A DNA stretch of 22,047 bases from DASPPK01 sp041479575 (lineage in GTDB: Archaea; Thermoproteota; Bathyarchaeia; Bathyarchaeales; Bathycorpusculaceae). The DNA lies in NCBI GenBank assembly GCA_041479575.1, contig JBGOYH010000014.1, positions 1-22,047 of the forward strand, written 5' to 3'. A program made the position numbers and the translations under genes. Shown piece by piece: positions 6,502 through 14,884 of the stretch (position 1 is the first letter of the stretch; every line of letters starts with the position of its first letter). The notes below the pieces were generated by a model. The model was not told the origin of the DNA. It did not search any database and worked only from the letters and a program-made list of their open reading frames with translations.

Positions 6502-7857
6502 TCAATCTTTGCTATTCTGGTTGAAGGCATTTAGATTTGAAGTTACGACATTCAGCTTGCCGCGCGGTGTCAAAGATAATTTGTCAACAAATTTGACGTT
6601 GAAAGTGACCCCGGATAGGTCAACGTTCTCAACGCGTGGTAGTCCATGGGATATATTTGCCAAAAGCCAATCTCTAAGGTGCGATTCGTCCACGTCCTTG
6701 TGTGCCTTCTTGACGAGAATATCGATCTTGTTCAATCCGTTCTGAACTACCTGATATTGCTCAATTTCTTTGACAAGAAGAAAAGCCTTCAAAATCTCGA
6801 TGAAACTCATGGGCGAAACAATATGGCCATCAGCAAACACCAAGAATGAGTTGTCTCGACCTTGAACAACCCTCATCATGGGCAAGGCTCTTCCGCACGG
6901 ACAAGATTCGTCCAAAGGTGTACAGATGTCTCTTGTACCATACCTTATGAATGGCATGGCATAATTGAAAAGGCTCGTGTAGACAACTTCGCCTCGCTCG
7001 CCACTTCCTACTTCTTCACCGTCAGATCCGATAAATTGCATAGCAACCGAATCCATATCAATGTGGTACGCATTATTCTCGGGGCATTGCCAGGCAGATC
7101 GGTCAATCTCCATACAGCCAAACTGATCGTAGTAGGGGGCATCGAAAGCATTCTCCAAATACCTGCGTAAGGAGGTTGAAACCGGCTCTCCAGACCCGAA
7201 AACTACTCGAGGATGAACAAGTTTCCGGTCTCTGAGTTCCATCTCCCTTGCTAGCAACCAAAGAGCATTGGGGAAACCATCTAGAATATCAGGTTTAAGC
7301 CTCTCAACAGCGTTCAATTGCGCCACTCGATTCCATGTAACTGGAACGATCTGTTTAAAAAAGACTCTCACAGCTTGGTGAATCAGAACTAAAGTCTTTG
7401 CATGGTCACGACTTCGATCAGCATCAAGGACCGCGACCCAACGATCCAGTGGCCGTTGCCCACAGATAATATTGGATCTCAAACAGTCTGCCATTCGCCT
7501 CTCGTCTTCTTTCTCGCTGATGTAGATCATGAAGGGTTCACCTGTCGAGCCACCAGTCTTCAGAGTCTTCAACCGCCTATCAACAAATTCCGACGAAATC
7601 AAATCACGATAGGGTTCTTTCCTAAGGTCGCTCTTGCGCACAACGGGCAATTTATTCAAGTCCTTTGCACATCTTATTTCCGATGGTGCAACGTTTACGG
7701 TCTTGAAAAGTCTGTGATAGAAAGGAACATTGTCAAATGCATACCGCACCACTTTCCTAAGCTGTCTGTTCTGGTAATCTACCAGTCTCTGCCTGCTCCA
7801 GGTGGCTCTTCTCATTGCTTCGAAAAGATAAAAAGAGATTCTAGTCAGATTCAACAT
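6502..7857 (-). CDS. CapK/PaaK-like adenylate-forming enzyme
   Basis: 451 residues, the normal length of the phenylacetate-CoA-ligase-like/CapK group of AMP-forming enzymes. Seen: an N-terminal helical region ending PFYHRLF, the phosphate-binding loop LKTGGSTGEPFM (99-110), DILDGFPNALWLLA, VVFGSGEPVS, YYDQFGCMEIDRSAWQC, the hinge-type segment YAMPFIRYGTRDIC, a Cys pair (CPCGR) and a C-terminal lid with TPRGKLNVV. CapK-like enzymes occur in capsule and exopolysaccharide loci and are thought to activate an acyl or amino-acyl group for glycan decoration; the true substrate is unknown. Starts at ATG 7857 with a weak GGAAGG. An exact AGCGCGCGCT lies 20 bases upstream, between it and the methyltransferase gene. 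Confidence 0.88.
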   Translation of the reverse strand: MLNLTRISFYLFEAMRRATWSRQRLVDYQNRQLRKVVRYAFDNVPFYHRLFKTVNVAPSEIRCAKDLNKLPVVRKSDLRKEPYRDLISSEFVDRRLKTLKTGGSTGEPFMIYISEKEDERRMADCLRSNIICGQRPLDRWVAVLDADRSRDHAKTLVLIHQAVRVFFKQIVPVTWNRVAQLNAVERLKPDILDGFPNALWLLAREMELRDRKLVHPRVVFGSGEPVSTSLRRYLENAFDAPYYDQFGCMEIDRSAWQCPENNAYHIDMDSVAMQFIGSDGEEVGSGERGEVVYTSLFNYAMPFIRYGTRDICTPLDESCPCGRALPMMRVVQGRDNSFLVFADGHIVSPMSFIEILKAFLLVKEIEQYQVVQNGLNKIDILVKKAHKDVDESHLRDWLLANISHGLPRVENVDLSGVTFNVKFVDKLSLTPRGKLNVVTSNLNAFNQNSKD

Positions 7858-7877
7858 AAAAAATACCTTCCACTAAA

Positions 7878-7887
7878 AGCGCGCGCT
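7878..7887. repeat. AGCGCGCGCT palindrome, copy 3 (exact)
   Basis: In the 42-base spacer between the methyltransferase stop (7900) and the CapK-like start (7857). Flanked by AAAA on one side, as at copies 1 and 5. Confidence 0.9.
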
Positions 7888-7899
7888 GAAATCGTCGAG

Positions 7900-8628
7900 T
7901 CATTTTTCAGTCTTTTTTGCTTTCAAGTAAGTCCCCATCGTTAGAACGTTCCCAACCACTGGAAAAAGCGACAGTTTGCCTAGTTTCAAACCCTGAATCG
8001 AGACTGTTTCTTGGCAAACTATGCAGAAGCCGGTCTCACGCACCAAGTGATTTATCATTTTCAAAGAGAAACTGACTTCGTGAGTTGACTCTCTCCATTG
8101 CTTGCCTGTCACAATAAAACGCAACAATCTTCTATGAAATTCAAAGTCGCTTATCGGTACACCCAAGACCAGAACACCGCCATGCCTCAGAGCGTCCCAG
8201 ATCCTGCTGAGAACTCTGATGCCACTTTGGAAGCTCAAATGCTCCAGCATGTGAATGCAGATAGCTTTGTCAAAACAGCCACTATAGCTCATTGCCAAAG
8301 CGTTCATGCAAACAAAATGGAGATTCCGAATCTTTTTGTATGCTGCCCGAGCTTCCGCAATGGCGTGTTTAGAAATGTCTACTCCGGTGACTCTCGCTCC
8401 TTTCAAACTTATCGGATAGGAGAGTCGCCCCAACCCACACCCAACATCGAGAATATTTTCGTTTGGCTTGGGGTCCAAAATATCCAATATTACATGTAAG
8501 TCTCTCAAGTTGCAGTGACTTACGCATTTGTGGCGATCAAACCAATCCTTGTTATACGTAAAAATCACTTCGCTTACGAGAGCAGATTGGATCTCTGATC
8601 TCTTTAACATAAAGCAAATCATAATCAT
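7900..8628 (-). CDS. Class I SAM-dependent methyltransferase
   Basis: 242 residues, cytosolic. The SAM-binding motif I is ILDVGCGLGRLSYPIS (59-74), followed by VTGVDISKHAIAEARAAYKK (motif II, acidic end of strand 2), then MSYSGCFDKAICIHMLEHLS (motif IV/post) and LRHGGVLVLGVPIS. This is the UbiG/Methyltransf_11-type fold, frequent in glycan clusters as a sugar or lipid O-methyltransferase; substrate unknown. Start at ATG 8628 is taken because a TATA box (8661-8670) lies 33-42 bases upstream, giving a short leader; an internal ATG at 8610 is an alternative. No ribosome site is evident. Its promoter abuts the edge of the inverted-repeat element, so expression may depend on that insertion. Confidence 0.88.
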   Translation of the reverse strand: MIMICFMLKRSEIQSALVSEVIFTYNKDWFDRHKCVSHCNLRDLHVILDILDPKPNENILDVGCGLGRLSYPISLKGARVTGVDISKHAIAEARAAYKKIRNLHFVCMNALAMSYSGCFDKAICIHMLEHLSFQSGIRVLSRIWDALRHGGVLVLGVPISDFEFHRRLLRFIVTGKQWRESTHEVSFSLKMINHLVRETGFCIVCQETVSIQGLKLGKLSLFPVVGNVLTMGTYLKAKKTEK

Positions 8629-8660
8629 CGGCGTGCACTATACTGGCACGGCCTAATTGA

Positions 8661-8670
8661 GTTTTTAAAC
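8661..8670 (-). promoter_or_regulatory. TATA box of the methyltransferase gene
   Basis: Minus strand GTTTAAAAAC, centred about 37 bases before the start codon. The bases immediately upstream, where the BRE would be, are the first bases of the inverted-repeat element (8672 on). Confidence 0.5.
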
Positions 8671-8672
8671 GA

Positions 8673-8678
8673 GCGCGC
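8673..8678. repeat. GCGCGC at left end of the inverted-repeat element
   Basis: Forms AGCGCGCAT with its neighbours; the shared first seven bases equal half of the dispersed palindrome. Confidence 0.75.
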
Positions 8679-8850
8679 ATGCGTGTTCCTAAATTGGTCT
8701 AAAATGGTTTTTATTCGCCTTTTATGATTTGGAGACAGTTTTGGACTTCGCATTTGTTCCTGAATTCCTTGCCGCAACCAGCCTTCTCGAACCCGCAGAA
8801 GTTTGCAGAACGGAATTAAAACCATTTTTAACCATTTTCGGAACAGGCAT

Positions 8851-8856
8851 GCGCGC
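8851..8856. repeat. GCGCGC at right end of the inverted-repeat element
   Basis: Mirror image of the left end (ATGCGCGCT). Joining the two tips without the interior would recreate AGCGCGCGCT or AGCGCGCT. Confidence 0.75.
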
Positions 8857-8873
8857 TAAATTCTCAATTATAC

Positions 8874-9096
8874 TCAAAACATACGAGAGATAGTTTTTCT
8901 GGCCTTCACATAGCTAGTTAACAACACTGATCGCTTCACTAGAAACAGAAATGGAATGTTCAGGACAATAGATGCCAACCCAATCTTTACGATCTTTCTT
9001 TTCTTCATGGATGCTTTCAAGATTCTGGACAGCAAGAAAAGAATCCTGATCTCATAACCTCTGGTCTCATGGAATTCCTTTTCCTTCCGCGCGCGA
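8874..9096 (-). pseudogene. 5'-truncated remnant of a glycosyltransferase-like gene
   Basis: A frame absent of any proper start but with convincing protein sequence: ARKEKEFHETRGYEIRILFL, then LSRILKASMKKRKIVKIGLA, then SIVLNIPFLFLVKRSVLLTS, ending KARKTISRMF and TGA at 8874-8876. The motif HETRGYE followed by basic and hydrophobic helices resembles the C-terminal tail of membrane-associated GT2 enzymes; that assignment is tentative. The credible sequence starts right at the CG-alternating motif (9088-9095), beyond which the DNA is the 3' flank of the carbamoyltransferase gene, so all upstream coding sequence has been lost at that point. Confidence 0.6.
9088..9095. repeat. CG-alternating motif (CGCGCGCG) at a gene break
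   Basis: Lies 30 bases past the carbamoyltransferase stop and exactly where the truncated glycosyltransferase remnant begins. Degenerate copy of the dispersed palindrome. Confidence 0.75.
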
Positions 9097-9124
9097 AGAG
9101 CTGTATTTGAAGTGCGTGTACAAT

Positions 9125-10933
9125 CTATGCAGCGTCTCTCACATCGTGCTTCTGTACCAAGTATTTTCCGATGGCCAAGTATTCAAGACCAGATCTCTCA
9201 AAGGTGGAGATCGCATCGGCCGGCGAACATACTATGGGTTCGCCGTGCAAATTGAAAGACGTATTCAATATTCCACTCCGACCAGTTCTTTGCGCGAATA
9301 TGTCGAGTATTTTGTGGTACTCGGGATTTTGGAATCTCGAGAGAAGTTGAGGTCGTATGGAAGAATCGTAGGGATGCATTGCCGCACCCAAGTGTTTTTC
9401 AGCCAGTTCTGTTCCATTGAATCCCACTATCATGTATTGACCATTCACTTTGGCCGGATCAGGCGAACTAACATATAGAAGCTGTTGTTCTTCGAGTACC
9501 GTAGGAGCAAATGGCATCCAGAAATCTCTCTGCTTGATAATCGCGTTGAGGGTCCTCACTTTTCCCCAATCGTCCGCACTCGAAAGTATTGACCTATTCC
9601 CTAATGCACGTGCCCCCCATTCCATTCTGCTTGAGAATCTCGCCACTATCTTCCCCTCAGCCAATAGGCCCGCGACAACTGATTCAGTATCATCGTAGTA
9701 TTCATAAGACGTTTGCTTGTCGTTTTTCAATACTTCTCTAATGTCTTCATCCGAGTATGCAGGACCAAGATAAAGGTTGTCTAATGGCTTCGGTATTCGA
9801 CCAGTTAACTTGTAGTAGCCATAGTAGGCAGCTCCTAAGGCTAGGCTTTCATCACCTGCCGATGGCATGAAGAAGCAACGTTCAAAACCTGACATCTGCG
9901 CAATGTTCATGTTCAGTTTTATATTCATGAAGACTCCACCTCCAAATGCTGCTTCATTGATCTTAGTCCGCAACTGTGCTTTCTCTATCCACTTTGTCAC
10001 AACGCTTTCCGTTAACTCCTGAATAGCACCAGCTATGTAGTCGAATCTCTGTTTTTGAAATCCCTCTACAATAGTACTTGAATCAGGACTGAGCAGCGAG
10101 TGCGTATTTATTTTTGCCTCAAAAGTGAGGTCATCTTTGAGAGAATAGAGGTCGCAAATCTTGTTCATGACTTTCTCCACTCCCCACTTCGGGGCATAAG
10201 GCGCAAGTCCCATGACCTTGTATTCGTGCTCCATTGGTTTCATTCCTAGATAAGCAGTAGTATAATACCAAAGGTCACCAATTGAATCAGTGAATGGCGT
10301 TGATGCAATTCTTCTTAGTTTCTCCCCATCCCATATGTTTACCGTCGAAGAAACAAAATCTCCAGCCCCGTCCATCGTGAAAACCAAGATCCCGTTCTTC
10401 TGCGCAAGGGATGAAGAAAACAGCGCAGCATAGGCATGCATGTCATGGTGATCTGCAACGATTATCTTGCTCTTGTCTATGCCGAGGAAGTTACCAAGTA
10501 TAGCGTTTAGTTTTCGTCTTGTTCCTCTTATTGTGAGCGCTTTTCTCAGTTTTGCATCCGTAAACTTGTTCAATTTCTTTGACCGAACTACAGCCTTCCA
10601 GTATATCGGAGATGCGACGTCAAAGTAAAGGACTGACTCTAATTTGCTAATAATACTCTTTCCAAGATTGGGAGCTGTTTTATTGGAAGACGCTACTTTT
10701 TCGGTGCTGAACGCCCTGTCAGCGGGCATGAACCCTGATCCTATTACCACTAGATCAAGATCACTAGGTTTCAGATTTGCACTTTCAAGGACAAATTCTA
10801 TGCTCTTAAATGGTGTGCCCATCTGATTCTTCATTCTCGTAAATCTTTCTTCACTAGCGCAAGCGACGATTCTATCCCCGACCAGCAAACATGCTGTTGC
10901 TGTGTGACCTTCATGAATTCCTAATACATTCAT
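9125..10933 (-). CDS. Carbamoyltransferase, NodU/CmcH/TobZ family
   Basis: 602 residues, full length for the family. It transfers a carbamoyl group from carbamoyl phosphate, via carbamoyl-AMP, to a hydroxyl of a sugar or glycan precursor. The N-terminal Kae1/ASKHA-like domain shows MNVLGIHEGHTATACLL, ASEERFTRMKNQMGTPFKSI, IIVADHHDMHAYAALFSS (metal-binding His cluster) and VFTMDGAGDFVS. The C-terminal half shows GGVFMNIKLN, MPSAGDESLALGAAYYGY, FSSRMEWGARALGNRSILS and ILNTSFNLHGEPIVCSPADA, all hallmarks. ATG 10933 is preceded by GGAGG with 7-base spacing. Last gene of the minus-strand glycan operon, 75 bases after the GT-C-like gene. It implies a carbamoylated surface sugar, which is well known in bacterial antibiotics and Nod factors and seldom discussed in archaea. 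Confidence 0.93.
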   Translation of the reverse strand: MNVLGIHEGHTATACLLVGDRIVACASEERFTRMKNQMGTPFKSIEFVLESANLKPSDLDLVVIGSGFMPADRAFSTEKVASSNKTAPNLGKSIISKLESVLYFDVASPIYWKAVVRSKKLNKFTDAKLRKALTIRGTRRKLNAILGNFLGIDKSKIIVADHHDMHAYAALFSSSLAQKNGILVFTMDGAGDFVSSTVNIWDGEKLRRIASTPFTDSIGDLWYYTTAYLGMKPMEHEYKVMGLAPYAPKWGVEKVMNKICDLYSLKDDLTFEAKINTHSLLSPDSSTIVEGFQKQRFDYIAGAIQELTESVVTKWIEKAQLRTKINEAAFGGGVFMNIKLNMNIAQMSGFERCFFMPSAGDESLALGAAYYGYYKLTGRIPKPLDNLYLGPAYSDEDIREVLKNDKQTSYEYYDDTESVVAGLLAEGKIVARFSSRMEWGARALGNRSILSSADDWGKVRTLNAIIKQRDFWMPFAPTVLEEQQLLYVSSPDPAKVNGQYMIVGFNGTELAEKHLGAAMHPYDSSIRPQLLSRFQNPEYHKILDIFAQRTGRSGILNTSFNLHGEPIVCSPADAISTFERSGLEYLAIGKYLVQKHDVRDAA

Positions 10934-11008
10934 CTTACATCCTCCATTCAGTCATTCTGTGGCATTGTTGAGAGTGTCCTATTGATTTGGATTAGTCGAT
11001 TGCTGTTA

Positions 11009-12622
11009 TCATCTTTTCCAAAGAATATGAATAAAATCGATTGAAAGATCATTGTCATATATTCGACCCATGTTTGTTTCATTTGAAATGTCTTGTATTT
11101 GCCTTTCAAGTGAGTAGTTCCCTATTCGGTTGACAAAAAGGTTGCGATAAAGCGATGTGATGACTAGGATTTCGCCGTTCTGGCTATTTCTAATATCGAC
11201 ACAACTCAAACCATTCTCATTCATTTCAACATGCCAGTATACCATGGTTGGCCAGTAACCAACAATACTTGCGTTTCGCGCATTATTGACTATGAAACTT
11301 TCTGAAGACACATCGGCTTTGGGAACGTATTCATAGCTCTCGTTTCCATAGAGAGCGAGAGGAAGAACAACGCATGATATGGCAATCATCGCTATCAAAA
11401 TCATCTTGACATACTTGAGAGGCAGACACCTTTGGAACACGTACGAAAAAGCTACCGCGATCGGTACGAGACTGAAAAGTCCTACACGTTCAAAAAGGCC
11501 ATACGACCCGATTAATATGACTATTAGGACCAGAAAACAGCTGATCACCCAGATGGTTAAATAACGAGGAATTCGAAGTCTTGAACCTGGTCTCAGGGCT
11601 GTGGAAATCGCAATAGCTCCAAATGCCACCCAAAAGGTAAGAATCTGCCCAAGTCTGAGATTGTTTATGACAACTTGCGCGCTCGTCAAGCTGGTTGAAC
11701 CGTGGGCAAACAAAATCGAGAAGACAGCTTCTAATGAGAAACCATGAGCTATGTGATCGTAAAGGTTCGAGGCGACATCGCCTAGGATCCCCGTTTCAAA
11801 TACTCCCCAAATTGCTGAAATCGCAAGAAAGAACAAGAAAGCAATACGATTCTTTTTCGAACCCTTAACTATCGCTAGAAGAGCAAGAAATGATAATAGG
11901 AAAAGCGAGGACGTTGGATGCGAGACAACTAGACCAACCATTGCCAGACACAGCGGAACACCATAGGCCCGCTTCGTTTTGTTTGTCTCAAAAAGTAGAT
12001 AGACGATCAGTAGATACAGAATTATACCAAGGCTTTGTGGACAGACGTGGAACTCCCCAAACCACGCAAATGAAAGAAAAGAGAATGGAGCCAAGAAGGA
12101 ATATCTCTTGGATCTAGTGATTTGATATGCCAGCAAATAAATCAAAACCGAAATCATCATCATCAGGAAAGGTGGATAGTATTTCATTACTACGAAGGGA
12201 GAAATGCCTGTTATCATTACGAATACTGCCGTCAAAATGAAATAGCCAGGAAAATAGGAAGAATAGAGAATCTGATCATTTCTAGCAATTCCTTCCGAGA
12301 CTATGATCCGGGCATTCCCCATGTGAAGGTACGTATCTGGAAAACGAGGGTTTGCTTCTATAATACATGGGGTGACGTAAACTAAAGATAGCAGCAAAAG
12401 CAGGGAACAAACGCACCAGAACAGACTCCTGTTTGGCCGGTACATATTGACGGCGAAAAGGAAGATGCATATTGTCAAAGCAATCCAAAATGAAAAAGGA
12501 AGTGACTCGATTAGCCCGAAAACTGAGTACCCAAGTGAATCGGTCTTTGCAAAGACCAAAGTATGCCCCCAGCACAAAATGGCCGTCGCAAGAAGAATGC
12601 CTTGAAAAATGCTGCTTTTCAT
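11009..12622 (-). CDS. Multi-TM GT-C-like membrane glycosyltransferase
   Basis: 537 residues with roughly 12 hydrophobic helices, integral membrane. The first extracytoplasmic loop contains NPRFPDTYLHMGNARIIVSE, an Asp-bearing segment in the place where GT-C enzymes have their catalytic acidic motif; it is followed by YFPGYFILTAVFVMITGISP. The C-terminal ~110 residues form an extracellular-type soluble tail (YEYVPKADVSSESFIVNNAR and onward to FIHILWKR). By fold and context it should use a polyprenyl-phosphate-linked sugar outside the membrane, to extend or transfer the glycan. It could also be a polymerase-like protein of the locus. Starts at ATG 12622, 22 bases after the GT4 stop; co-transcribed. 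Confidence 0.8.
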   Translation of the reverse strand: MKSSIFQGILLATAILCWGHTLVFAKTDSLGYSVFGLIESLPFSFWIALTICIFLFAVNMYRPNRSLFWCVCSLLLLLSLVYVTPCIIEANPRFPDTYLHMGNARIIVSEGIARNDQILYSSYFPGYFILTAVFVMITGISPFVVMKYYPPFLMMMISVLIYLLAYQITRSKRYSFLAPFSFLSFAWFGEFHVCPQSLGIILYLLIVYLLFETNKTKRAYGVPLCLAMVGLVVSHPTSSLFLLSFLALLAIVKGSKKNRIAFLFFLAISAIWGVFETGILGDVASNLYDHIAHGFSLEAVFSILFAHGSTSLTSAQVVINNLRLGQILTFWVAFGAIAISTALRPGSRLRIPRYLTIWVISCFLVLIVILIGSYGLFERVGLFSLVPIAVAFSYVFQRCLPLKYVKMILIAMIAISCVVLPLALYGNESYEYVPKADVSSESFIVNNARNASIVGYWPTMVYWHVEMNENGLSCVDIRNSQNGEILVITSLYRNLFVNRIGNYSLERQIQDISNETNMGRIYDNDLSIDFIHILWKR

Positions 12623-12646
12623 AGATCAATTCTCTTTGATTCATGA

Positions 12647-13873
12647 TCAAGAAACTGTAAGCGCATTGCTGTAGACTTTCAGATAATCACGCGCGATTGA
12701 AACCCAGTCAAAGTTCTTTAAGGCGAATATCCGCGAATTCCGTTCTAGACATTTTCTATACTTGCCATCTGTTAACAGCCTTAATAACGCATCAGACATT
12801 TCGTTCGTATCCTCAACGTCTGCGAACGCACAAACGTCCTTGGTAACTACTTCGGTAATTGTTGGAATTTTCGAAACCAGTGTAGCTTTTCCGCAGCTCA
12901 GGGCTTCAATTAGGGTCCTTGGAATAGTGGATTCCAGTTTTGTCGGCACAACTACGACGTCAGCCTCGCGAATATATCGGGGCAATTCGAACATCGGAAT
13001 CTCTCCTGCAAAAGTGACCGCTTTTTCAATTTTGAGTGCCCTGCAAAGATCTTTGAGATATTTCAGGTACAAAGGCTCAACTGCCTTGCCGATCAACAAC
13101 AACTGAACGTTCGGAAATATCTTCATTACGTCTGGCAATGTTCTTATGATTGCCTCTTGATTTTTCCTTTTCTCAATGTTGGAGACGCAAAGTATGACTC
13201 TCAGGTTAGTAGGTGTCTCGTCGTGGAGAATTTTTTCTCCTGGTGAGAAAACAGTTGAATCCACGCCATTATAGATCACCGATATTTTGCATTGGGGCAC
13301 GATCATGTTTCGGGCTATATATTGCTTCAGTGTTTTGCTTACGGCAGTTACTCTAGTAGCTTTTCGCAAGCAAAACGTTTCTGGAAATAGGAAATATCGC
13401 ATTTTTGTTGACATTCTTTCTGCGATCCAAAGAGTCGTATGGGAAGAAAATACAAGAGGTGTGCTCGCAAGTGCTAGCTTCCTAGCAACGTAAGCAGAGA
13501 GCCCAGGATACCTATGATGAATATTCAGAATGTCAATTTTTCTCTCCTTGATCAAGCGGACAAAAGCACCAATGGAAAAGAGCGAATAAGATAGTTGAGT
13601 CCCTTGTCTTACCAAATGAGTGAGATTGGCAGAAGAAGGGTGGTCAAGCAAAGCCAAATTTGCGTGTGGGTGCCACACCTTTCTTAGATTCAGAGGTGAA
13701 AGACTCAGTTTCCTATTTCTTTGGTATTCATTGCTCGTGTCAACCAACCAGACTTCGTTTCCCAATTTAGCCAGTGCCATACCCAAACCATACACATCAT
13801 ATTCCGTTGCGCCCGAGCCGATGGGTGGCACTGAAGGCCAACCCGAGGCAGACAGACACACTTTCAAGAACAT
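12647..13873 (-). CDS. Family 4 glycosyltransferase (GT-B fold)
   Basis: 408 residues. N-terminal Rossmann half with SGWPSVPPIGSGATEYDVYG (acceptor-side Gly-rich loop) and DILNIHHRYPGLSAYVARKL; C-terminal half with VISVIYNGVDSTVFSPGEK-like strand and loop (ISVIYNGVDSTVF), VILCVSNIEKRKNQEAIIRT, VTFAGEIPMFELPRYIREAD and the donor-binding signature VVVPTKLESTIPRTLIEALS followed by CGKATLVS. In many GT4 enzymes the EX7E pattern binds the nucleotide-sugar; ESTIPRTLIE fits it. A cytosolic retaining transferase building the glycan on its lipid carrier. Start ATG 13873 has GAGGG almost touching it. Lies 87 bases after galU in the same operon. Confidence 0.92.
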   Translation of the reverse strand: MFLKVCLSASGWPSVPPIGSGATEYDVYGLGMALAKLGNEVWLVDTSNEYQRNRKLSLSPLNLRKVWHPHANLALLDHPSSANLTHLVRQGTQLSYSLFSIGAFVRLIKERKIDILNIHHRYPGLSAYVARKLALASTPLVFSSHTTLWIAERMSTKMRYFLFPETFCLRKATRVTAVSKTLKQYIARNMIVPQCKISVIYNGVDSTVFSPGEKILHDETPTNLRVILCVSNIEKRKNQEAIIRTLPDVMKIFPNVQLLLIGKAVEPLYLKYLKDLCRALKIEKAVTFAGEIPMFELPRYIREADVVVVPTKLESTIPRTLIEALSCGKATLVSKIPTITEVVTKDVCAFADVEDTNEMSDALLRLLTDGKYRKCLERNSRIFALKNFDWVSIARDYLKVYSNALTVS

Positions 13874-13959
13874 CCCTCAGGTTCTAGTGTCATCGCCTAC
13901 ATCCATATGAATAATCAATCCGCTGTGTGAAAAGAAGGGCTTACACTATACGAAGTGTG

Positions 13960-14832
13960 TCACTTTCTAAAGAGCAAATTAGTCTTGAAGAAGTAATTCA
14001 GGGCGCTCCAATAGCTTTCAGGTGTCCCTATATCTATCCTTCTTTCATCTTTGTGCAATATTGTTGCGTAGACTTTGTATTTATGATCTACTAGATACTG
14101 AATCGCGTCCGAAAGCTGGATTTCATTGTTTTCGTCTGGGCTGATATTTTCTATTGCTTGATAGATAATAGAATTGAATAGGTATACACCAGTAGCTGCC
14201 ATGTTTGATTTAGGATCGCGTGGTTTCTCTTCGATTTTGTGGACCCGATAAGTGTTTTTGTCTACCTTGGTGGCGGAGATCACTCCATATTTCCTCGGAT
14301 CCTGGACCTTCTCCAAAAGCAAAACGACATCCGCGTCATATCTTTCAGAAATGCGATTCAATCTCTGGGTGTGGTTATTGTCCTTCGACAGAATGATATC
14401 GTCTCCGGCATGAACCAGAAACACCTCAGTCCCGGTGAAAAAGCGCGCCCGAAACACCGCGTCCCCAAAACCTTTTGGCTCTGGTTGCGTGGTAAAAAAT
14501 ATCGTCGATTCGTTGACCTTTCGGTAAAACTCGTTCAATTCATCCGCGACGCGTGATATCTTGTTCTTGCTGCTAAGACGTGATACGAACTCCCTGTCAA
14601 CTGCGAAGTAATCTTCTATGCTTCTTTTTCCTCTACCAACCACAAAACAGAACTCTCTGAACCCTGCGTCAAAAAGCTTTTCGAACACTAGATGAAGGAT
14701 TGGCTTTAGATGCACTTGCCCTTCTGAATTCCTGACAAAAACTGGCAACATTTCCTTGGGTTGTTCCTTCGTCGACGGCAGCAAGCGTGTACCCAGACCT
14801 GCTACCGGGATCACAACTTTCCGAATCTTCAC
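13960..14832 (-). CDS. galU: UTP-glucose-1-phosphate uridylyltransferase
   Basis: 290 residues, typical of GalU. Makes UDP-glucose from UTP and glucose 1-phosphate. Seen: the nucleotide-binding signature VVIPVAGLGTRLLPSTKEQP, KEMLPV (sugar-phosphate loop), GRGKRSIEDYFA, EPKGFGDAVFRARFF, FLVHAGDDIILS (metal Asp), YGVISA, VHKIEEKPRDPKSNMAATGV and YLFNSIIYQAIENI. Start GTG 14832 with GAGGTGA 3 bases away, overlapping the promoterless spacer after the dehydrogenase (52 bases). Supplies the substrate for the next enzyme in the operon. Confidence 0.95.
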   Translation of the reverse strand: MKIRKVVIPVAGLGTRLLPSTKEQPKEMLPVFVRNSEGQVHLKPILHLVFEKLFDAGFREFCFVVGRGKRSIEDYFAVDREFVSRLSSKNKISRVADELNEFYRKVNESTIFFTTQPEPKGFGDAVFRARFFTGTEVFLVHAGDDIILSKDNNHTQRLNRISERYDADVVLLLEKVQDPRKYGVISATKVDKNTYRVHKIEEKPRDPKSNMAATGVYLFNSIIYQAIENISPDENNEIQLSDAIQYLVDHKYKVYATILHKDERRIDIGTPESYWSALNYFFKTNLLFRK

Positions 14833-14884
14833 TCACCTCAATCAAAGCTGAATTAGGCGTGGCAATTTATCATAATCTTCACTT

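Larger units (their letters stand above)
8672..8857. mobile_element. 186-bp MITE-like element with ~45-bp imperfect terminal inverted repeats
   Basis: The left end (8672-8716) starts AGCGCGCATGCGTGTTCC and the right end read inward on the minus strand (8857-8813) starts AGCGCGCATGCCTGTTCC. Over 45 positions I count about 7 mismatches, including the shared block AAAATGGTTTT. The interior (about 95 bp) carries no transposase. Because GCGCGC is its own reverse complement, the outer bases may be either the tips of the repeat or a 6-bp target duplication (GCGCGC) around ends that begin ATGC. A third copy of the end is at 16998-17043. On the minus strand the interior can be read as a Cys-rich 3' coding end (FEKAGCGKEFRNKC and onward to a stop), which may be captured gene sequence. 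Confidence 0.8.

Noticed and set aside
14443..14448. GCGCGC inside galU
   Set aside because: Encodes ordinary conserved residues (FRARFF) in an intact gene and lacks the 10-bp palindrome; taken as chance. CGCGC in the GT4 gene (12690) and in the dehydrogenase (14985) is likewise coding.
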